Source of the DNA: Streptomyces sp. MUM 178J
GTDB lineage: Bacteria > Actinomycetota > Actinomycetes > Streptomycetales > Streptomycetaceae
DNA length: 64,000 nucleotides
NCBI RefSeq assembly: GCF_022414575.1
Contig: NZ_JADWYQ010000001.1
Span: 124,001 to 188,000 of the forward strand
Reading direction: 5' to 3'
Below are positions 51,415 through 61,453 of this stretch, piece by piece; the first letter of the stretch is position 1, and each line of letters starts with the position of its first letter. The translations under genes were made by a program, and so were the position numbers. Below the pieces are notes generated by a model that did no database searches, had not been told where the DNA came from, and saw nothing but the letters and a program-made list of their open reading frames with translations.

Positions 51415-52038
51415 ATGAACGAGTTCCTGTCGGCCTCCTTCGCCTTCCCCACCATCCTGTTCAGCGCGGCGCTGGTCGTCGTCGCCGGCTTCTGGCTGCT
51501 GGTGCTGCTCGGAGCCGCCGAGCACGATGCCTTCGACGGCGACGTGGGCTCGGGCCCCGCAGCCGGACTCGCCGGAGTCCCGGTCGCCGTGGCGGCGTCC
51601 CTCCTGATCGTGACCGGCTGGTTCGTCAGCCTCGCAGGAGCCGTGCCGCTGCGCCGCTCCGGGCTCACCGGAGGCGCCTACGCCGCGCTCGCCTGCGGAC
51701 TGCTCATCGCCGCGGCGCTCGCCGCCTGGGTGGTCACCCGCGGGCTGCTGCACCCGCTGGCAAAGCTCTTCCCCGACGAACGAGCACCTTCACGCCAGGA
51801 CTTCATCGGTCTGACCTGCACCATCCGCACCGGACGGGTGGATACGGCCTTCGGCCAGGCAGAGGTCGCCGCCGAGGACGGCACCACCGCCCTCGTACAG
51901 GTCAGACTGGCCGAACACGATCTACGCAAGGACCCCACGGGGCTCACCGCAGGGTCCACCGGGCTGCTCTACGCGTACGACGAGGACGGCGAGTTCTTCT
52001 GGGTCGCGCCGTACGGCTCCCTCGAGTCCGCCGCCTGA
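51415..52038 (+). CDS. YqiJ/NfeD-like membrane protein of flotillin systems
   Basis: 207 aa from ATG with GGAG nearby. Three membrane helices (about 10-32, 55-78, 88-110) and a soluble C-terminal OB-like domain (FIGLTCTIRTGRVDTAFGQAEV). This layout matches YqiJ/DUF1449 proteins encoded beside flotillins. The next gene is a flotillin, 141 bp downstream. Confidence 0.82.
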   Translation: MNEFLSASFAFPTILFSAALVVVAGFWLLVLLGAAEHDAFDGDVGSGPAAGLAGVPVAVAASLLIVTGWFVSLAGAVPLRRSGLTGGAYAALACGLLIAAALAAWVVTRGLLHPLAKLFPDERAPSRQDFIGLTCTIRTGRVDTAFGQAEVAAEDGTTALVQVRLAEHDLRKDPTGLTAGSTGLLYAYDEDGEFFWVAPYGSLESAA

Positions 52039-52179
52039 GGCGGCCGAGGCTCACAGACCCGCACGGGTCCTCAACGCCGTCAGAGTCTTCAAGACCCTCA
52101 AACCCGGTGCCGGAAGCAGGCGCCGGCGACCGGACCCTGGTCCCCCCTCAAGCTCTCCGCTCACCACCGAGGATTCCTC

Positions 52180-54282
52180 ATGGATGCCATCTCCTGGGGC
52201 GTCGGCGTGCTCGTCGCCGTCGTCCTGCTCATCGCCTTCTGTCTGCTGCTGGTGGTCACCCGCCTCTTCCGCAAGGTCGAGCAGGGCAAGGCGCTCATCG
52301 TCTCCAAGATGCGCAAGGTCGACGTCACCTTCACCGGCCAGATCGTGCTGCCCGTCCTGCACAAGGCCGAGGTCATGGACATCTCGGTGAAGACCATCGA
52401 CATCTCGCGGACCGGCCGCGACGGGCTGATCTGCCGCGACAACATCCGCGCCGACATCCGGATCTCCTTCTTCGTCCGGGTCAACAAGACCGTCGAGGAC
52501 GTCATCCGGGTCGCCCAGGCCATCGGCACGGCCCGCGCCAGCGACAAGGCCACGCTGCAGGAGCTGTTCAACGCCAAGTTCTCCGAGGCGCTGAAGACCG
52601 TCGGCAAGCAGATGGACTTCACCGACCTCTACACCAAGCGCGACGAGCTGCGGGACCGCATCATCGAGGTCATCGGCACCGATCTGAACGGCTACAGCCT
52701 CGAAGACGCGGCGATCGACTACCTGGAGCAGACCCCGGTCGGCCAGCTCGACGACAACAACATCCTGGACGCCCAGGGCATCCGGAAGATCACCGAGCTG
52801 ACCGCCGCCGAACACGTCCGCACCAACGAGTTCCGGCAGACCGAGCAGAAGGAGATCACCCGGCAGAACGTCGACGCCCGCGAGGCCATCCTGGAGCTGG
52901 AGCGCCGGCAGACGGACGCGGAGATCAAGCAGAAGCGGGAGATCGAGACCGTACGGGCCCGCGAGGAGGCCGAGACCGCCCGGGTGGTCGAGGAGGAGCG
53001 GCTGCGCGCCCAGAGCGCCTTCCTCAAGACCGAGGAGCAGCTCGGCGTCCAGCGCGAGAACCAGACGCGCGAGGTCGAGGTCGCCGCGAAGAACCGCGAG
53101 CGCGTCATCGCCATCGAGAACGAGCGGATCGAGAAGGACCGCCTGCTCGAAGTCATCGCCCGCGAGCGGGAGACGGAACTCACCCGGATCTCCGCGGAGA
53201 AGGAGGTCGAAGCGGAGCGCCGCGAGATCGCGGAGGTCATCCGGGAGCGGGTCGCGGTGGACCGCACGGTCGCCGAGCAGGAGGAGTCCATCAAGAAGCT
53301 GCGCGCCGTCGAGGAGGCCGAGCGCGAGCGCCAGGCTGTCATCATCGCGGCCGAGGCGGAGGCCCAGGAGAAGCTGGTCAAGGACATCAAGGCGGCGGAG
53401 GCGGCCGAGCAGGCCGCGGTGCACCGGGCGGCCGAGGAGGTCACCCTCGCCGAGGCCCGGGTGAAGTCCGCGGACCTCGACGCCCAGGCCAAGCTGCGCC
53501 TCGCCGAGGGCATCCAGGCGGAGGCGGCCGCGGCCGGCCTCGCGGCGGTGCAGGTGCGCGAGAAGGAGGCCGACGCGATCGAGAAGGCCGGGCGCGCGGA
53601 GGCGGAGGCCGCCCAGGCGCGGCTGCTCGCCGAGGCCGAGGGCGTACGGGCCAAGGGGGCGGCGGAGGCGGCCGCGGTCGCCGAGAAGCTGAAGGCCGAG
53701 GCCGCGGGCCTCACCGAGAAGGCGGCGGCCATGGCCGCACTGGACGAGGCCTCGCGCGGACACGAGGAGTACCGGCTGCGCCTGGAGGCCGAGAAGGACA
53801 TCCGGCTGGCCGGCCTGGAGGCACAGCGGCAGATCGCCGAGGCGCAGGCGTCGGTGGTCGCGACGGGCCTGGAGAGCGCGGACATCTCCATCGTGGGCGG
53901 CGAGTCCGTCTTCTTCGACCGGCTGATGTCGTCGATCTCGCTCGGCAAGAGCGTGGACGGCTTCGTGCAGAACTCCGAGACCGCGCAGACGCTCGGCAAG
54001 CCGTGGCTGGACGGCTCCGCGGACTTCACCGCGGACCTGACGCGGGTGCTGGGGTCCGTGTCCACGGGGGACGTGCAGAACCTGACCGTGTCCGCGCTGC
54101 TGATGCGGCTGATGAAGTCCGGCGGCGCGGCCGGTCAGCTCGGCGGGCAGCTCCGTCAGCTGCTGGAGGCGGCCGACCGCCTCGGACTCGCGGACATGCC
54201 GGTCGCCGAGCTTGCCGCGCAGGGCGGCGGCGACGGCGGAACGGGCTCCCCGGCGGATCTGAACGGCAGGGTTCAGGTCTGA
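52180..54282 (+). CDS. Flotillin (band-7/SPFH membrane scaffold, YqiK-like)
   Basis: 700 aa. An N-terminal membrane segment (GVGVLVAVVLLIAFCLLLVV) is followed by an SPFH/band-7 domain to about 230. A long alpha-helical coiled coil with Glu/Ala/Arg heptads runs from about 230 to 560, and a flotillin C-terminal part (ESADISIVGGESVFFDRLM) follows. It organises lipid microdomains. The ATPase gene downstream is in the same direction after 267 bp. Confidence 0.92.
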   Translation: MDAISWGVGVLVAVVLLIAFCLLLVVTRLFRKVEQGKALIVSKMRKVDVTFTGQIVLPVLHKAEVMDISVKTIDISRTGRDGLICRDNIRADIRISFFVRVNKTVEDVIRVAQAIGTARASDKATLQELFNAKFSEALKTVGKQMDFTDLYTKRDELRDRIIEVIGTDLNGYSLEDAAIDYLEQTPVGQLDDNNILDAQGIRKITELTAAEHVRTNEFRQTEQKEITRQNVDAREAILELERRQTDAEIKQKREIETVRAREEAETARVVEEERLRAQSAFLKTEEQLGVQRENQTREVEVAAKNRERVIAIENERIEKDRLLEVIARERETELTRISAEKEVEAERREIAEVIRERVAVDRTVAEQEESIKKLRAVEEAERERQAVIIAAEAEAQEKLVKDIKAAEAAEQAAVHRAAEEVTLAEARVKSADLDAQAKLRLAEGIQAEAAAAGLAAVQVREKEADAIEKAGRAEAEAAQARLLAEAEGVRAKGAAEAAAVAEKLKAEAAGLTEKAAAMAALDEASRGHEEYRLRLEAEKDIRLAGLEAQRQIAEAQASVVATGLESADISIVGGESVFFDRLMSSISLGKSVDGFVQNSETAQTLGKPWLDGSADFTADLTRVLGSVSTGDVQNLTVSALLMRLMKSGGAAGQLGGQLRQLLEAADRLGLADMPVAELAAQGGGDGGTGSPADLNGRVQV

Positions 54283-54549
54283 CGCCGGGGGCCGGGGCCC
54301 GGCCCCCGCAACGGGGGTGGGGCCGGGCCCCGGCGACGAGGGGCGGGGCGGGTTCTGTTCCCCGGTCCCGCCCCTTCCCGCAACGGGGGCGGAGCCCCCT
54401 TTACGGAGGCTCCGCCCCCCCCCCCGTAAAGGGCGCTCCTCAAACGCCGGAGGGGCTGGAATGTCCGGCCCGTCCGGGTGCAACTCCCGTGGGGGTGCCT
54501 CCATGCCTTTCACACCGTTCGACCGACTCGCAGGAAGCGACCGCCAACC
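54283..54549. other. GC-rich intergenic region with hairpins and a dispersed repeat
   Basis: 267 bp between the flotillin and ATPase genes. Contains nested G/C-rich inverted repeats (about 54284-54335), GGGGGCGGAGCCCCC and a run of 10-11 C (about 54415-54425). The element listed at 54433 lies between these hairpins and the ATPase start. Together they could terminate flotillin transcription or attenuate it before the ATPase. Confidence 0.5.
54433..54460. repeat. Streptomyces intergenic repeat element
   Basis: GCGCTCCTCAAACGCCGGAG followed by GGGCTGGA is a form of the CTCAAACGCCGGA(G/C)GGGCTG motif that I remember as very common between genes in Streptomyces. Confidence 0.6.
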
Positions 54550-57500
54550 ATGACCACCACGCAGACCACACCGCAGCTCGACGCGGGTACGTACGAGGTG
54601 CTGCGCGAGCGGCTCGGGGCGCAGGCCGCGGAGTTGGCGCGACGGGCGGAGGAGCTCAACGCGCGGCGTGTCGAGACGTTCGGCTCGATGGAGCTGAAGC
54701 TGGCCGGCACCGAGCGGATCCGCACCGAGAACAACTGCGTGCCCCGCGACATCGTGTCCGTCGGCGAGGACCGCCTCCTCTTCGGCTACAACGTCTTCCT
54801 CGGCCTGAAGCCGCAGACGTCCGTCGACGACGTCTTCGCCCTGCACGACGCCGAGCTGAACCGGCTGCCCGACGACGCGGTTCCCGGCCTGCTCGACGAC
54901 CCGGCCTTCCTCCGCGAGTTCGATGCCCTGTACCGCTACTACCGGCAGGCGCATCTGCTCCAGCTGCGCCGTGTGGACGGCAAGCTGCTCGCCGTGTTCC
55001 AGACCGGCGAGAAGGCCGGCGACATCCGTGTGCTGCGCTGGGCGATCGGCCCGGCCGGTGAGGCCGAGTTCCTGGACGCGCGCGGCGAGCGCGACCATGT
55101 CTTCCCGCCGTCCCATGACTTCGAGTGGACCGCGGCCACCCGCGACGACCACATCCTGGGTCGCCACCCGCACATCTCCATCGACGGGGAGCTGTTCGTC
55201 GAGACGGTCGGCGGCACCCTCACCGTCAAGGTCGAGGACAACACCGAGACCGGCGAGGGCATCTACTCCGAGCCGGTCGACGAGCCGCTGCAGTCCCTCG
55301 GCGACGCCGACGTCGCCCACGCCCGCGTGGGCCCGCTGGTGCTGCTGCGCATCCGCCCGTACAAGGAGGAGGCCCACCGCCACCTCGTCTACAACACCGC
55401 AGCCAAGACCGTCGTGCGCCTCGACGGCATCGGAGAGGCGTGCCGCAGGCTCCCCGAGGACCAGGGCATCATCTTCCCGGGCGGCTACTACCTGGCGGCC
55501 ACCGCCACGGCCCGCACCTTCGACCTCGACGCGGAGCTGCTCGCCTCCCTGGAGTTCGAGCGGACGGTGCGCTCCCCCAACGGCGAGGACGTGCTGTACG
55601 CGTTCCACGCGCGCGTGGAGGGCCGCAGCCTGCTCCTGCCGTACAACGTCATCCGCAAGGAGGTCGCCGCCCCGCTGACCTGCCACGGCTACGCGGTCTT
55701 CGAGGACGGCACGCTTCTGGTGCTGCGCGCCGACGCCGACGAGCCCGCGCGCGTGCACCCGCTGCAGCGCTGGCTCTCCCCGTACGTCTCCGACACCTAT
55801 GCCGCCGCACGCCCCACGGGCGAGGGCCCGCTGGCCCGGATCGGCAACGCCGACCTCGTGCGCGGCATCTCCGACTGCCTCTCCCTCGCGCGTTCCGTCG
55901 CCGAGACCACCCCGGCGACCGGCGTGTACCAGGCGCTGCTGACCGCCTGCACCCGCGCCTTCGACGCCTACCACTGGCTCGGCGACGCCGAGGCGGGCGA
56001 TCTGCGCACCCCGCTCGCCGAGATGCGGGCGACGGCCGAACAGGTGCTGGCGGAGTTCGAAACGGTCCAGACGCTGACCGCGCAGGCCGCCGAGGCGCTG
56101 GACGGCTGCGCCGGGCGGATCGCCGCGCTGGTGCGCCGGATGCGCGGCGAGGCCCCGCGCGGCGCGGCCGGCTGGGTCGCCGGGCTGACGGAACTCCGCC
56201 ACGCCCAAGGCGAACTGCTCACCCTCAAGGAGATGCGGTACGCGGACACCGGCCGTATCGACGCGCTGTCCGCGGACGCGGACGCCGACATCGCGTCGTT
56301 CGCGCAGCGCGCGGTTGCGTTCCTCAGCCGTGAGGACGCCTTCGACGACTACCACGGGGACGTGGCGGCGCTGGCCGAGCGGGCGGGCGCGATCGGCACG
56401 GTCGCCGAGGCGGCCCCGGTCGCCGACGAGTTGGACGGGCGGGCCGGAGCGCTGCGCACGGTCACCGAGGTGGTGGCCGGTCTGGACATCGGCGACGCCG
56501 TGGTGCGCACCGCCATCCTGGAGCGGATCGCCGAGGTCCTCGGCGGCGTCAACCGGGCGCGTGCCGTGCTGGACGGCCGCCGCCGGGAGCTGCTCGACAG
56601 CGAGGGGCGGGCGGAGTTCGCAGCCGAACTGGCCCTGCTGGGCCAGTCGGCGGCGGGCGCGCTGGCCGCCGCCGACACCCCGGAGGCGAGCGACGAGCAG
56701 CTGTCCGCGCTGCTGCTCCAGCTGGAGAACCTGGAGTCCCGGTTCGCCGAGCACGACGGCTTCCTGGCCGAGTTGGACGCCCGCCGCACCGAGCTGTACG
56801 AGGCGTTCTCGGCGCGCAAGCAGACGCTGCAGGACGCCCGCGCCCGGCGCGCGGAGCGGCTCGCGGAGTCGGCCGTGCGCGTGCTGGAGACCATCGGCAG
56901 GCGGGCCGCCGCACTGGACGGCGCCGAGGCGGTCAGCGCGTACTTCGCCTCCGACCCGATGGTCGCCAAGGTCCGCCGCACCGCGGAGGAGCTGCATGAA
57001 CTGGGCGACGGCGTAAGGGCGGAGGAGCTGGCCGGCCGGCTGACGGCGGCCCGGCAGGAGGCGGCGCGTGCGCTGCGCGACCGCGCCGACCTGTACGCCG
57101 ACGGCGGCGCGTCCCTCCTCCTGGGCCGCCACCGCTTCGCGGTGAACACGCAGCCGTTCGACCTGACGCTGGTGCCGCACGGCGACGACGGCCTCGCCTT
57201 CGCGCTGACGGGCACGGACTACCGGTCGCCCGTCGGCGACCCGGCGTTCGCGGACACCCGCCCGTACTGGAACCAGTCCCTGCCGTCGGAGAACGCGGAC
57301 GTCTACCGCGCCGAGCACCTGGCGGCCCGCCTGCTGGCCGAGCACGGCGCACAGCAGCTCGCCGCGGCCGGCGACCTGGCCGCCCTCGTACGCGAGGCGG
57401 CCCAGTCCGCCTACGACGAGGGCTATGAGCGCGGCGTCCACGACCACGACGCGACGCTGATCCTGAGCGCGCTGCTGCGGCTGACCCGGACCGCGGGCGT

Positions 57501-59511
57501 TCTGCGCTACCCGCCGGCCGTACGGGCCGCCGCCCAGCTGTTCTGGTCCCACGGAGCGGACGAGGCCCGGCGGGAGGACTTCACCCGCCGCGCCGTCTCG
57601 ATGGCGCGTGCCCGCGAGACCTTCGGCCTCGCCCCGGCGATCGACGCGCTGCGCGGGGAGCTGGCAGAGGCGGTCGGCCGCGCGGCGCGGACGGAGGCCG
57701 ACGCCGCACTGTGCGCCGAGTACCTCTTCGAGGAGCTGACGACCGGTCCCGAGGGTTTCGTCACGGCCGCGTCCGCGCGCTCGCTGCTGGCGGGGTTCCG
57801 CCGGGCCGCGGGGACCCCCGCGTACGAGAAGGACCTCGACGGGCTCGACGGACTCGACGCCCGCCGCCAGCTGGTGGAGAACTGGCTCTCCGCGTACACC
57901 GCGGCCCGGGGCGGCGAGGGGGAGGACGACCTTCCCGAAGCCGTCGCCGTCGAGCTCTGTCCGGACCTCGTCCGCTATGAGTCGGACGCCCTGCTCTCCG
58001 AGACCGTCGAGGGCCTCCTCGGCAGCCACCCGAGGATCGGGCAGGGCGGCCGGCTGACCGTCCGGCTCGATGAACTGCTGTCCCGCACCCGGTACTTCCG
58101 CGACCGGGTCACGCCCGGCTTCCGCGCCTACCAGCAGCGCCGCACCGCGCTGGCCGCCGCCGAGCGGGAGCGGCTGCGGCTGGACGAGCACCGCCCCCGG
58201 GTGATGTCGGCTTTCGTGCGCAACCGGCTCATCGACGAGGTGTATCTGCCGCTGATCGGCGACAACCTGGCCAAGCAGCTCGGCACGGCGGGAGAGTCCA
58301 GGCGCACCGACAGCAACGGTCTGCTGCTGCTCGTCTCGCCGCCCGGCTACGGCAAGACGACGCTGATGGAGTACGTGGCCGACCGCCTCGGCCTCGTCCT
58401 GGTCAAGGTCAACGGCCCGGCCCTGGGCCACCGCGTCACCTCCCTCGACCCGGCCGAGGCCCCGAACGCCACCGCACGCCAGGAGATCGAGAAGGTCAAC
58501 TTCGCCCTGGAGGCGGGCAACAACGTCCTGCTGTACCTGGACGACATCCAGCACACCTCGCCGGAGCTGCTGCAGAAGTTCATCTCGCTGTGCGATGCGC
58601 AGCGCCGGATGGAGGGCGTGTGGAACGGGGCGAGCCGCACCTACGACCTGCGCGGCAAACGCTTCGCCGTGTGCATGGCGGGCAACCCGTACACCGAGTC
58701 CGGACAGCGCTTCCGCATCCCCGACATGCTCGCCAACCGCGCCGACGTGTGGAACCTGGGCGAGGTGCTCACCGGCAAGGAGGACGTCTTCGCGCTGAGC
58801 TTCGTCGAGAACGCGCTGACCGCCAACCCGGTGCTGGCCCCGCTGGCCGGACGCGACCGCGCGGATCTGGATCTGCTGGTGCGCCTCGCCTCCGACGACC
58901 CTGCGGCGCAGCGGGACCGGCTGGTCCACCCGTACCCGCCCGCCGAGCTGGAGCGCGTCCTGGCCGTGCTGCGGCGGCTGCTCACCGCCCGGCGCACGGT
59001 CCTCGCCGTCAACGAGGCGTATATCGCCTCCGCCGCACAGAGCGAGGCGACCCGCACCGAGCCGCCGTTCCAGCTCCAGGGCTCGTACCGCAATATGAAC
59101 AAGATCGCGGAGCGCATCAGCCCGGTGATGAACGAGGCCGAGCTGTCCGCCGTCGTCGACGACCACTACACAGGCGAGGCGCAGACCCTCACCAGCGGCG
59201 CGGAGGCCAATCTCCTCAAGCTGGCGGAGCTGCGCGGCTCGCTCACGCCTCAGCGGGCGGCGCGCTGGGCGGAGCTCAAGGCGCTCTATGTGCGCGCCCG
59301 AGCCCTCGGCGGGGCGGAGGACGACCCGATGGCGCGCGCCGTGGCCGCGCTGGGGCTGCTGGCGGACCGGGTGGCCGCGGTCGAGTCCGCGATCGTGCGG
59401 GCGACTGACCCGCGCCATCTGCTCGCGAGCCCGCCGAACGGACGGCATGCCCGGCCCGCCGTGACGGAGCGGCCTGAGCAGCGGCCCGGCGGGGGCCCGG
59501 GGGAGCACTGA
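54550..59511 (+). CDS. Giant AAA+ ATPase with DUF3686-type N-terminus (DNA repair ATPase family)
   Basis: 1653 aa from ATG at 54550. The N-terminal ~600 residues match the DUF3686/DNA repair ATPase type (LKLAGTERIRTENNCVPRD). The middle (about 500-1000) is helical and coiled-coil-like. The C-terminal AAA+ module has Walker A PPGYGKTTLMEYVADRLG near 1262, Walker B NVLLYLDDIQH near 1326 and a sensor-like CMAGNPYTESG near 1375. Name aside, no repair activity is established. It follows a flotillin and NfeD-like protein, so a membrane-associated stress machine is the likelier context (inference). Confidence 0.85.
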   Translation: MTTTQTTPQLDAGTYEVLRERLGAQAAELARRAEELNARRVETFGSMELKLAGTERIRTENNCVPRDIVSVGEDRLLFGYNVFLGLKPQTSVDDVFALHDAELNRLPDDAVPGLLDDPAFLREFDALYRYYRQAHLLQLRRVDGKLLAVFQTGEKAGDIRVLRWAIGPAGEAEFLDARGERDHVFPPSHDFEWTAATRDDHILGRHPHISIDGELFVETVGGTLTVKVEDNTETGEGIYSEPVDEPLQSLGDADVAHARVGPLVLLRIRPYKEEAHRHLVYNTAAKTVVRLDGIGEACRRLPEDQGIIFPGGYYLAATATARTFDLDAELLASLEFERTVRSPNGEDVLYAFHARVEGRSLLLPYNVIRKEVAAPLTCHGYAVFEDGTLLVLRADADEPARVHPLQRWLSPYVSDTYAAARPTGEGPLARIGNADLVRGISDCLSLARSVAETTPATGVYQALLTACTRAFDAYHWLGDAEAGDLRTPLAEMRATAEQVLAEFETVQTLTAQAAEALDGCAGRIAALVRRMRGEAPRGAAGWVAGLTELRHAQGELLTLKEMRYADTGRIDALSADADADIASFAQRAVAFLSREDAFDDYHGDVAALAERAGAIGTVAEAAPVADELDGRAGALRTVTEVVAGLDIGDAVVRTAILERIAEVLGGVNRARAVLDGRRRELLDSEGRAEFAAELALLGQSAAGALAAADTPEASDEQLSALLLQLENLESRFAEHDGFLAELDARRTELYEAFSARKQTLQDARARRAERLAESAVRVLETIGRRAAALDGAEAVSAYFASDPMVAKVRRTAEELHELGDGVRAEELAGRLTAARQEAARALRDRADLYADGGASLLLGRHRFAVNTQPFDLTLVPHGDDGLAFALTGTDYRSPVGDPAFADTRPYWNQSLPSENADVYRAEHLAARLLAEHGAQQLAAAGDLAALVREAAQSAYDEGYERGVHDHDATLILSALLRLTRTAGVLRYPPAVRAAAQLFWSHGADEARREDFTRRAVSMARARETFGLAPAIDALRGELAEAVGRAARTEADAALCAEYLFEELTTGPEGFVTAASARSLLAGFRRAAGTPAYEKDLDGLDGLDARRQLVENWLSAYTAARGGEGEDDLPEAVAVELCPDLVRYESDALLSETVEGLLGSHPRIGQGGRLTVRLDELLSRTRYFRDRVTPGFRAYQQRRTALAAAERERLRLDEHRPRVMSAFVRNRLIDEVYLPLIGDNLAKQLGTAGESRRTDSNGLLLLVSPPGYGKTTLMEYVADRLGLVLVKVNGPALGHRVTSLDPAEAPNATARQEIEKVNFALEAGNNVLLYLDDIQHTSPELLQKFISLCDAQRRMEGVWNGASRTYDLRGKRFAVCMAGNPYTESGQRFRIPDMLANRADVWNLGEVLTGKEDVFALSFVENALTANPVLAPLAGRDRADLDLLVRLASDDPAAQRDRLVHPYPPAELERVLAVLRRLLTARRTVLAVNEAYIASAAQSEATRTEPPFQLQGSYRNMNKIAERISPVMNEAELSAVVDDHYTGEAQTLTSGAEANLLKLAELRGSLTPQRAARWAELKALYVRARALGGAEDDPMARAVAALGLLADRVAAVESAIVRATDPRHLLASPPNGRHARPAVTERPEQRPGGGPGEH

Positions 59512-59549
59512 CTGCTCTGATCGGGTTTCGATCGGGTTACATGGGGGGC

Positions 59550-61352
59550 ATGAGCGATGCCATGACCCTCCCCATGCCCGACTGGGAGAAGCGATTCCGC
59601 GCCCCCCGTGTCTCCCTGCCCGAGTGGGCCGAGGACGCGCCCGACCGTTCCCTCTTCGTGTCGAACGCGACCGGGACGTACGAGCTGTACGCCTGGGACC
59701 GGGCCGCCGGTGAGCAGCGCCAGGTCACCGACCGCCCCAACGGCACCACGGACGGCGTGCTGTCCCCGGACGGCGAGTGGGTCTGGTGGTTCTCGGACAC
59801 CGATGGGGACGAGTTCGGGCTGTGGATGCGCCAGCCCTTCTGCGGCGGGGAGGACGTGCCCGCCGCCCCGGGGCTCGCGCCGTCCTACCCCGCGGGGCTG
59901 GCGGTCGGGCGCGACGGCCTCGCCGTGATCGGGCGCTCCACGGACGAGGACGGGACGACCGTCCACGTCGTACGGGAAGGTGCGGAGCCGGTCGAGATCT
60001 ACCGCCACCGGGAGTCGGCGGGGGTCGGCGACCTCTCGCACGACGGCACGCTCGTCGCGCTCGAGCACACCGAGCACGGGGACGCGATGCACTCCGCGAT
60101 CCGGGTGGTCACGCTCGAAGGCTCGCTCGTAGCGGAGCTCGACGACACCGAGGGCGGCGCCAGGGAGCTGGGCCTCGAGGTGCTCGGGTTCGCCCCCGTC
60201 CCCGGGGACGCCCGGCTGCTGATCGCGCACCAGCGGCGCGGCCGCTGGGAGCCGGTGATCTGGGACGTCGCCGCCGGCCGGGAGACCGCGCTGACGATCG
60301 ACCTGCCCGGCGATATGAGCGCCGAGTGGTATGCCGACGGCTCCGCGCTGCTGATCGGCCACAGCTTCGAGGCCCGCGGCGAGCTGTGGCGCTACGACCT
60401 GGGCGACCACTCCCTGACCCGCATCGAGACGCCCAGGGGCTCGGTGTCGGGTGCGACGGCCCGTCCCGACGGCGCGGTCGAGTATCTGTGGTCGTCGGCC
60501 GCGCAGCCGCCGGCCGTGCGCTCCGCCGCGGGCGGTGTGGTGCTCGACCCGCCGGGCGGCAAGGCGCCCGCGTCCGTGCCGGTCGAGGACGTCTGGGTGG
60601 ACGGCCCCGGCGGCCGTATCCACGCCCTCGTGCAGCGCCCGGCCGATGCGCCCGAGGGCCGTCCGCTGCCGACCGTCTTCGAGATCCACGGCGGTCCGAC
60701 CTGGCACGACAGCGACTCCTTCGCCGCCGGGCCCGCGGCCTGGGTCGACCACGGGTACGCGGTCGTACGGGTCAACTACCGCGGCTCGACCGGTTACGGG
60801 CGCGAGTGGACCGACGCCCTGAAGCACCGGGTCGGGCTGATCGAACTGGAGGACATCGCGGCGGTGCGCGCCTGGGCGGTCTCCTCCGGACTCGCCGACC
60901 CGGCGCGGCTCGTCCTCTCCGGCGGCTCGTGGGGCGGCTACCTCACTCTTCTGGGCCTGGGCACCCAGCCCGACGACTGGGCGGTGGGCCTGGCCGCGGT
61001 GCCGGTCGCCGACTACGTCACGGCGTACCACGACGAGATGGAGGCGCTGAAGGCCATGGACCGCACGCTCTTCGGCGGCACCCCCGAGGAGGTCCCCGAG
61101 CGGTTCCGCGTCTCCTCCCCCCTGACATACGTCGACGAGGTCCGCGCCCCCGTCTATGTCTCCGCGGGCGTCAACGACCCCCGCTGCCCGATCCGCCAGG
61201 TCGAGAACTACGTCGACCGGCTGGCGGCGCGGGGGGCGGTGCACGAGGTGTATCGCTATGAGGCGGGCCATGGGTCGCTGGTCGTGGAAGAGCGGATCAA
61301 GCAGGTGACCAAGGAGATCGACTTCGCGGAGCGGCACCTGGGGAGACGGTAG
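59550..61352 (+). CDS. S9-family prolyl oligopeptidase-like peptidase
   Basis: 600 aa from ATG at 59550. ATG at 59541 or 59562 are alternatives. The first ~370 residues are a beta-propeller with repeated WD-like strands (LFVSNATGTYELYAWDR, LSPDGEWVWWFSDTDGDE). The alpha/beta-hydrolase domain has nucleophile motif SGGSWGGYLTLLG, the Asp loop AGVNDPRCPIRQ and the His in YEAGHGSL. It trims oligopeptides in the cytoplasm. A strong terminator follows. Confidence 0.9.
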   Translation: MSDAMTLPMPDWEKRFRAPRVSLPEWAEDAPDRSLFVSNATGTYELYAWDRAAGEQRQVTDRPNGTTDGVLSPDGEWVWWFSDTDGDEFGLWMRQPFCGGEDVPAAPGLAPSYPAGLAVGRDGLAVIGRSTDEDGTTVHVVREGAEPVEIYRHRESAGVGDLSHDGTLVALEHTEHGDAMHSAIRVVTLEGSLVAELDDTEGGARELGLEVLGFAPVPGDARLLIAHQRRGRWEPVIWDVAAGRETALTIDLPGDMSAEWYADGSALLIGHSFEARGELWRYDLGDHSLTRIETPRGSVSGATARPDGAVEYLWSSAAQPPAVRSAAGGVVLDPPGGKAPASVPVEDVWVDGPGGRIHALVQRPADAPEGRPLPTVFEIHGGPTWHDSDSFAAGPAAWVDHGYAVVRVNYRGSTGYGREWTDALKHRVGLIELEDIAAVRAWAVSSGLADPARLVLSGGSWGGYLTLLGLGTQPDDWAVGLAAVPVADYVTAYHDEMEALKAMDRTLFGGTPEEVPERFRVSSPLTYVDEVRAPVYVSAGVNDPRCPIRQVENYVDRLAARGAVHEVYRYEAGHGSLVVEERIKQVTKEIDFAERHLGRR

Positions 61353-61367
61353 GTTCTCCGGCCCCTC

Positions 61368-61401
61368 CGGCGGGGTCCGGGCACAAGCCCGGACCCCGCC
61401 G
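61368..61401 (+). terminator. 14-bp perfect-stem terminator
   Basis: CGGCGGGGTCCGGG, loop CACAAG, CCCGGACCCCGCCG, 15 bp after the S9 peptidase stop. Confidence 0.88.
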
Positions 61402-61453
61402 GGCCCGCCACCCCAGCGGGACCCGGCCCGGGTCCGTTCCGTACCGTGGAGGC

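Noticed and set aside
52051..59508. A 2485-codon open frame on the reverse strand across the flotillin and ATPase genes
   Set aside because: It is an antisense shadow produced by high third-position GC. The plus-strand genes have domains, starts and ribosome sites, and the reverse frame has none.
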